From contig CAZIOP010000001.1 in the NCBI GenBank assembly GCA_964540895.1, forward strand, positions 558,001-622,000: a stretch of 64,000 nt of DNA, in the 5' to 3' direction. Below, in pieces: positions 59,010 to 64,000 of the stretch. The notes beneath the pieces are model-generated. The model ran no database searches and was not told the DNA's origin. It worked only from the letters and a program-made list of their open reading frames with translations. The stretch's first letter is position 1. Each line of letters starts with the position of its first letter. Position numbers and translations under genes: made by a program. This DNA is from Patescibacterium sp964540895. Its GTDB lineage: Bacteria; Patescibacteriota; Patescibacteriia; Patescibacteriales; Patescibacteriaceae.

Positions 59010-60383
59010 TTAGACCTTAGCTATAAAATCCAAAATCTCCTTTTGCTTTTCTTGCATAATCTCCTGGCTAACAGCTTCAAGATTGAGTCGTAATAATGGC
59101 TCAGTGTTAGACAAACGAACATTAAACCAAAAATCTGGATACTCAACTGTTAAACCATCAAGTTCACTTTGGTCTCCACTACTATAATTCTCTTTTAAAG
59201 CAACAATAATTTCTTGTCCGTTAGTAACTTTTAGATTAATTTCTCCACTGTGAAAATATTTGTAATATGGCTTAGCGTAGTCAGATAATGACTGGTTATT
59301 ATTTGATAATTCAACTAGCAATTTCAAGAAAACAATACCTGGAACTTCATAACAGCCCTCTTTTTCCATATGAAGAAAAAAGTGTCCTGATGATTCACCA
59401 GCAAAGTATGCACCGGAATCAATCATAGCTTCTTTGATAAGCGAATGGCCGACACGAGTAACTAAAGGCGAACCACTATTAGCAATAATTGTATCGTAGG
59501 TGATGCGACCGGGACGGACATCATACGCAATGGTCGAATGAGGTTTTTCTTGTAGAAATATTTTTGAGAGTATGGCTCGAGTAATTCCCGGTTCAATTGG
59601 TACCGCCTTGTTATCAATAAAAAATATACGATCGGCGTCACCATCAGTCGCAACCCCTAAATCTGTATTATTTTCTAGAACTACCTTACATAACTCTTGA
59701 ACATTTTCTTTTTTGTAAGGATCAGCTTCATGATTGGGAAATGTTCCATCCAACTCCCAATTCATTCTAATAATCTCCAGTTGAGGTATATGTTTAGCTA
59801 AAACATCAAAATATAAAGCTCCCATCGCATTGGCTGTATCAATAGCCACTTTCACTGGCTTAATGTCAGATATAGTTATATGTGACAAATCATACTCAAC
59901 CTGAGTAACCAATATATCTTCTCTTTTAGTACATTTTCCTTTTTCAGAAAAAATTGATAACTCTTCATTAATAATTAAACGCTTAAGATCATTAATACCA
60001 CTGTCTCCCCCAATTGGAGAAGCTAATTGTCGTACTAATTTAAAACCATTATACTCTTTAGGATTATGAGATGCACTAACTTGTATTCCTCCATCATAGT
60101 GATGATGAGCAACAGCAAAATAAAAAGTTGGAGACGAAGCTAAACCAATATCAATGACTTCTGCTCCCCCATCAACTAGACCTTTAATTAACTCAGCATG
60201 TAATGACGATGAAGACACTCGCATATCACAGCCAACTACTACAGTAATATGAGATCGTCCTAGTTCTTCACGTCGTAACTGGCAATAAGCCAGGCCTACT
60301 TTGTAGGCAAACTCATCATCAAAATCAACACCATATACTCCCCGAATGTCATAGGCTTTAAAAATACTTGGATTATATTTCAT
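59010..60383 (-). CDS. Phosphomannomutase/phosphoglucomutase
   Basis: A 457-residue alpha-D-phosphohexomutase. IFKAYDIRGVYG at the start, catalytic Ser105 in VSASHNPKEYNGFK, metal-binding loop ATDGDADRIF, sugar-binding GESSGHF and phosphate-binding RLSNTEPLLRLN. It interconverts hexose 6- and 1-phosphates and can supply glucose-1-phosphate for the RmlA reaction at 18721, or mannose-1-phosphate. The ATG at 60383 is 7 nt from a -10-like box. Confidence 0.95.
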   Translation of the reverse strand: MKYNPSIFKAYDIRGVYGVDFDDEFAYKVGLAYCQLRREELGRSHITVVVGCDMRVSSSSLHAELIKGLVDGGAEVIDIGLASSPTFYFAVAHHHYDGGIQVSASHNPKEYNGFKLVRQLASPIGGDSGINDLKRLIINEELSIFSEKGKCTKREDILVTQVEYDLSHITISDIKPVKVAIDTANAMGALYFDVLAKHIPQLEIIRMNWELDGTFPNHEADPYKKENVQELCKVVLENNTDLGVATDGDADRIFFIDNKAVPIEPGITRAILSKIFLQEKPHSTIAYDVRPGRITYDTIIANSGSPLVTRVGHSLIKEAMIDSGAYFAGESSGHFFLHMEKEGCYEVPGIVFLKLLVELSNNNQSLSDYAKPYYKYFHSGEINLKVTNGQEIIVALKENYSSGDQSELDGLTVEYPDFWFNVRLSNTEPLLRLNLEAVSQEIMQEKQKEILDFIAKV

Positions 60384-60390
60384 ATCTACA

Positions 60391-60419
60391 AATTAACACT
60401 ATTTCCTATATTTTCACAA
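60391..60419 (-). promoter_or_regulatory. Promoter of the phosphohexomutase gene
   Basis: On the minus strand TTGTGA (60414-60419), 17-nt spacer, TTAATT (60391-60396), 7 nt before the ATG. Confidence 0.45.
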
Positions 60420-60431
60420 GTTATTTAAAAA

Positions 60432-60453
60432 TAATAAAAACCCTACCGAGGGT
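60432..60453 (-). terminator. Terminator of the giant propeller gene
   Basis: Minus-strand hairpin ACCCT - CGGT - AGGGT followed by TTTTATTATTTTT. It overlaps the phosphohexomutase promoter region. Confidence 0.75.
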
Positions 60454-60479
60454 CTTTTCTTGAAAAAATAAAATAAAAA

Positions 60480-63400
60480 TTATTTAGTTTCTGCAACTGG
60501 AATTTTCTGCAACTCCTTATTCAATATCCCGGTCATCACGTTACGACTCATACCAATGATGTTAAAACGAGTCACAAAGTGACGAAAACCAAGCTGGTCA
60601 ACATACCAGGTTTGACCCTTGTTTTCAACTTGTAGTAAGAATAAGTTCTTCAAACGCTTAGCGAGTGAACCGGGTGATTCGGGTGAAGTCGACGTCGGAA
60701 TCTTATTCAAGTTATTATTAGAAATACCCAAGGCAACTATCCTAAATAGATCCAACGCCTTAGCTGGTGTTACTTCATATCGTTTGCCATCAGTCGGAAA
60801 CTGATACCACAGACGTCCATGATCATTAACATCGATAAATATTTTACTCATTACACGATCAACTAATTTAAGGCTAAATGTTTCAGAATCAATATTACTA
60901 TTTTCAGTATTCGTCTCCCCAGATAGTGGTGAATCTGGTCCAATTGGTTCAACAGGGGGTTTAGAACCACCTCCTCCAATCCCTACTCCTCCACTCGTTG
61001 TGGTAAATGTATAATCACCTGACATAGTACTGTTACCTGTAGCATCAGTTGATGTTATACGATAGTGATATGTGGTGGCAATAGGAAGATTGATAATAGA
61101 TATAGAATGAGAGGGAGATAAACTATCTAAGGTTAGCATGGTACCATAATCAGTTGTTAATCCATACTCAACAGTGGAGTTAGCTTCAATGTCGGTTGCC
61201 CAAGAGATGTCTACTTTGGTTGGTAAAGCATTATTGCTTCTAATATTAGAAATCACTGGAAAGGCTGATCGCAATGTATTGTTATTGGTATTTAAAATCG
61301 ATACTGCATCATCCTGAAAACGTGTCAGATAGATATCTGTACCACTGATAGACATACCAGCAGGTGAATGGCCGACATTGATAGTAGCAGTAACAGCGTT
61401 AGTACCGGTATCAATCACAGAAATAGTACCTGCATCGAAATTCTCAACATAAACTTTGCTACCAAGACCCACAATACCACGAGGTCCTGTACCCACCGTG
61501 ATAGTAGCCGTCACAGCGTTGGTAGCAGTATTAATGACTGAGACATTATTCGATCTAAAATTAGCAACATAGATGTTAGTTCCCAGAGACGTAATACCAC
61601 GAGGACCAGTAGAACCTGCAGGCAGTACAATGGTAGCGGATACAGTATTGGTAGCAGAATCAATCACCGAAATACTATTGCCACCACTGTAATTAGGGTC
61701 ACCATAGTTAGAAACATAGAGATAGGTACTGTAGGCTCTGATACCACGTGGATAGGTACCAACAGGAATAGTTGCTGTAACCGTGTTAGTAGCAGTATCA
61801 ATCACCGAGACAGTATTTGAGAGTGAATTCGTGACATACACCTTGGTACCAAGCACTGCCACGTAATATGGTTTTACACCAACGGTAACAGTAGCTACTA
61901 CTGAATTACTATTGGTATTGATGACTGAGACAGAGTTAGACCCAGTGTTAGCTACATAGACATAGGTAGTGCCAGAAATTGAAATAGTGGAAAGACCATA
62001 GGGTTCAGAACCAACTGAGATGGCAGCAATCGTCGTATGATCAGTTTTGCGAATTACTGAGACTGAATTATCGCCTTGATTTGCTACATAGATATAGGGA
62101 ATACCACCTACCGTAATCGGAGCTGTCATTTGATATGGTTTCTCACCTACTTCAACAGCTTGATATGAACCGATAACAATATTTTTAGTGTCACCAAGAT
62201 TACGAGTGATGAAGGAATTTTCCGCGACTAAACTACCTTGTGAGGAAGGCAATGAATAGCTAGTACGGTTACGAGCACTGGTATCAGTGACTGAGGCTGA
62301 GGTAATACTAGAAACAGAAAGATCAGGTGTAGATTGTCCACTTCCCACTGTATACGTACCGGACAATGTGGTACCTAACACCGTACTTAATACCACTGAG
62401 GCACCAGAATTGAGTGCCACCGTCATGGTTGAACCACCAGCTAATGACTGACCAAAATTGGCAGTGATGCTTATAGTGTCACCGATACTATATTCACCGT
62501 CAGCAGTGGCGCTGGAGAAGGAGATGAGGTTGGGAAGTTGAGAAGTAACGGAGGTGGTATCAAAAAAAGAAACACCTGAGTTACCATTATCACTTGAATA
62601 TATTTTTTTGCCAACCGCTGTTATATAAAAAGGATACGCTCCAGTAGCCACCGTTTGCACGATTGAATTAGTGTTAGGATTTACAATGGTAACTGTATTA
62701 GCGCCAACATTTGAAACATAAACAAGATTATCAATAACATTAGTATCATAAGGAGTATCATTTGCAACCAGTGAAGTTATAACTGTATCTGTAAGTGAAT
62801 TAATAATAACAATTCGATTACCAGTTCTAGTTGGGACAAACACTTTTGTTCCATGAACATTTGAAAAATAAGGATTGCCTGCTGTAGTAATAGTACTTGA
62901 AACCGTATCAGTCAAGGTATTAATAACTGAGACATTACCACTCCCATAATTACTAACATACACTTTTGTACCAACTGCTAAAGCATATGATGGCTCACTC
63001 CCAACTGCAATAGTAGCTGATACTGTATCAGTAGCTGTATTAATAACCGAAACTGTACCTGAACCACGATTTGGGACGTATAGCTTAGAACCAACCACAC
63101 CACTTCTCCAAGGTGAAGACCCAACTGTAATTGTGCTTGTTACTGTATCAGTTGTTGTATTAATAACTGAAACTGCGTTTGTGTCAGTGCCACTTACATA
63201 AATTTTGTTCCCTTTAACAGTTAAAAAATAAGGACCACCAACAGTAGAGATTGTAGAAACAACTGTGTCAGTCAAAGTATCGATAACTGAAACTGAAGAA
63301 CTTTGTAAATTACCAACATAGAGCTTAGTACCAACCAAAACTGATAATTCTGGATAATTACCAACTGAAATTGTTGATAACACTGAATTAGTAGTTGTAT

Positions 63401-64000
63401 CAATGACTGTCACACTACTACTATGGTTATTACTAACATATAACTTAGTTCCCACTAAAGTTGAATAAACGGGTGCGTTACCAACTGGAATAGCGGTACG
63501 GATTGTTGTGGCTGAAAAACCACCATCTAAAAATTGTAAACCTTGAAAAGTCTCTATTGGTGTACTACCCACTGTATAAGCTAAAGTTACCGTATCATTA
63601 TAAGCAATTGAAGTGCCGAAGCTCAAAATAACTTTTTCTCTTGATATGGAAACAGATGTAACAGTGACGGGACTACCATTCACGGTTAACGTAAAATCAC
63701 TAGTATCAGGTACTGCAGTTGTTTTTAGAGTCTTCTCTACATTGAGGTGAAGCGTCGTTCCTAAAGCAGTCTTTCCCGTATAATTTATATTTACACTAAA
63801 AGTTCCACCATTAACACGTTCAAATAGTGTTGTATCGTCATAAGATAAATATGTTGAATCAATTTCTATTCCATCAGCAATAACTACCCACGCTTGATTA
63901 TTTACTGCAAAAGTAACATCTAACTCAGATAATAAGAAATCAGTAAACCGACGAATTTGTTGACCCCCAACCGTACCAACATTACTTGTTCTATCTTCAT
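60480..64000 (-). CDS. Giant surface protein with two YVTN beta-propellers (5' end cut)
   Basis: At least 1173 residues; the frame is open to base 64000, so the true start is outside and the GTG at 63683 is only an internal codon. In order: an unclassified N-terminal part, a SwmB-like domain (TVTSVSISREKVILSFG), a first YVTN propeller of about seven 40-residue repeats (GTKLYVSNNHSSSVTVIDT type, 62540-63495), an Ig-like domain (GEYSIGDTISITANF), a second seven-repeat propeller (61265-62165), a fibronectin-type domain (VDISWATDIEANSTVEYGL), and two copies of a C-terminal module with a GRLWYQ / GQTWYV core. Probably an exported adhesin or binding protein. Confidence 0.88.
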   Translation of the reverse strand, partial: EDRTSNVGTVGGQQIRRFTDFLLSELDVTFAVNNQAWVVIADGIEIDSTYLSYDDTTLFERVNGGTFSVNINYTGKTALGTTLHLNVEKTLKTTAVPDTSDFTLTVNGSPVTVTSVSISREKVILSFGTSIAYNDTVTLAYTVGSTPIETFQGLQFLDGGFSATTIRTAIPVGNAPVYSTLVGTKLYVSNNHSSSVTVIDTTTNSVLSTISVGNYPELSVLVGTKLYVGNLQSSSVSVIDTLTDTVVSTISTVGGPYFLTVKGNKIYVSGTDTNAVSVINTTTDTVTSTITVGSSPWRSGVVGSKLYVPNRGSGTVSVINTATDTVSATIAVGSEPSYALAVGTKVYVSNYGSGNVSVINTLTDTVSSTITTAGNPYFSNVHGTKVFVPTRTGNRIVIINSLTDTVITSLVANDTPYDTNVIDNLVYVSNVGANTVTIVNPNTNSIVQTVATGAYPFYITAVGKKIYSSDNGNSGVSFFDTTSVTSQLPNLISFSSATADGEYSIGDTISITANFGQSLAGGSTMTVALNSGASVVLSTVLGTTLSGTYTVGSGQSTPDLSVSSITSASVTDTSARNRTSYSLPSSQGSLVAENSFITRNLGDTKNIVIGSYQAVEVGEKPYQMTAPITVGGIPYIYVANQGDNSVSVIRKTDHTTIAAISVGSEPYGLSTISISGTTYVYVANTGSNSVSVINTNSNSVVATVTVGVKPYYVAVLGTKVYVTNSLSNTVSVIDTATNTVTATIPVGTYPRGIRAYSTYLYVSNYGDPNYSGGNSISVIDSATNTVSATIVLPAGSTGPRGITSLGTNIYVANFRSNNVSVINTATNAVTATITVGTGPRGIVGLGSKVYVENFDAGTISVIDTGTNAVTATINVGHSPAGMSISGTDIYLTRFQDDAVSILNTNNNTLRSAFPVISNIRSNNALPTKVDISWATDIEANSTVEYGLTTDYGTMLTLDSLSPSHSISIINLPIATTYHYRITSTDATGNSTMSGDYTFTTTSGGVGIGGGGSKPPVEPIGPDSPLSGETNTENSNIDSETFSLKLVDRVMSKIFIDVNDHGRLWYQFPTDGKRYEVTPAKALDLFRIVALGISNNNLNKIPTSTSPESPGSLAKRLKNLFLLQVENKGQTWYVDQLGFRHFVTRFNIIGMSRNVMTGILNKELQKIPVAETK
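60483..60860 (-). repeat. Duplicated C-terminal module of the propeller protein
   Basis: Two related segments of about 50 residues, one with GRLWYQFPTDGKRYEV...GISNNNLNKIP and one with GQTWYVDQLGFRHFV...GILNKELQKIP. I recall similar modules at the C-termini of exported Patescibacteria proteins; an anchoring role is inference. Confidence 0.7.
61265..62165 (-). repeat. Second YVTN propeller repeats
   Basis: Seven tandem units of about 120-140 bp encoding the YVANxxSNSVSVINT-NxVxATIxVGxxP consensus; one unit carries a glycine/serine insertion (DPNYSGGNS). Confidence 0.85.
62540..63495 (-). repeat. First YVTN propeller repeats
   Basis: Seven full and one partial unit of about 120 bp encoding GTKxYVSN-xSGxVSVINT-TDTVxSTIxVGxxP; units 3-5 are the closest to each other. 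Confidence 0.85.

Noticed and set aside
61265..63495. CRISPR-like or satellite repeats
   Set aside because: The regular units of about 120 bp encode YVTN propeller blades in a single open frame, with diverged rather than identical repeats.
60480..63683. GTG at 63683 as the start of the propeller protein
   Set aside because: The frame stays open with plausible exported-protein sequence to base 64000, so the GTG is internal and the gene is cut by the window edge.

Overview
The window comes from an AT-rich, streamlined bacterial genome that I read as a Candidate Phyla Radiation (Patescibacteria) organism, probably of the Parcubacteria / ABY1 type. The evidence is the gene content: long surface proteins with a two-helix VirB2-like N-terminus, prepilin-like proteins carrying FISUMP domains, a bS21 and a PemK/MazF toxin of the type seen in these genomes, dense one-strand operons, and almost no Shine-Dalgarno sequences. 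Assignment to a phylum is inference from memory of these families; no 16S rRNA gene is present.

Layout. 1-12267 (minus): an operon-like run from a C-terminal processing protease through five prepilin-like proteins, with ligA inside it, then gatC-gatA, a DsbA-like thiol oxidoreductase, tRNA-Ser, a small conserved gene and the truncated start of dnaG. 12293-14961 (plus): murA and a PEGA-domain membrane protein. 14973-23802 (minus): a surface-glycan block with an unknown membrane-anchored protein, an RmlC-like epimerase, rmlB, rmlD, rmlA, an HIT protein and four GT2 glycosyltransferases. 23931-25223 (plus): asnS. 25284-37526 (minus): small membrane proteins, mscL, tRNA-Ala, a lipoprotein cyclophilin, the CCA enzyme, an alkyltransferase, nrdR with an unusual leader, ftsZ and ftsA with separate promoters, dgkA, ybeY and two proteins with calcium-binding type-3 repeats. 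37541-46726 (minus): two giant secreted proteins, one extremely cysteine-rich. 46802-48268 (plus): a (p)ppGpp synthetase/hydrolase. 48319-54979 (minus): rpsU, a divergent HisRS-like gene, lepB, ppsA, membrane proteins and a solitary MazF-type toxin. 55205-58523 (plus): tsaD, trpS and a Glu/Leu dehydrogenase. 58586-64000 (minus): a small acidic protein, a phosphohexomutase and a giant double beta-propeller surface protein cut by the window end.

How it fits together. Information processing and division genes are interleaved with a large investment in the cell surface: prepilin-like proteins with lectin-like or FISUMP heads, dTDP-sugar synthesis and glycosyltransferases, signal peptidase, and very large adhesin-like proteins. 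The DsbA-like protein is a plausible supplier of disulfides for the cysteine-rich 2155-residue protein. Promoters of TTGACA/TATAAT type can be read upstream of many transcription units. In several of them the -10 box lies only 7-10 nt before the start codon, which predicts leaderless mRNAs.

The most interesting regulatory spots are: the mazF region (start codon buried in a hairpin, a convergent small-RNA candidate, back-to-back promoters sharing a -35); the nrdR leader (promoter, then a terminator-like hairpin that ends 10 nt before the ATG); and a perfect palindrome directly upstream of the ftsZ promoter. No CRISPR array, insertion sequence, prophage or diversity-generating reverse transcriptase was found. 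No gene-free stretch exceeds about 230 bases.
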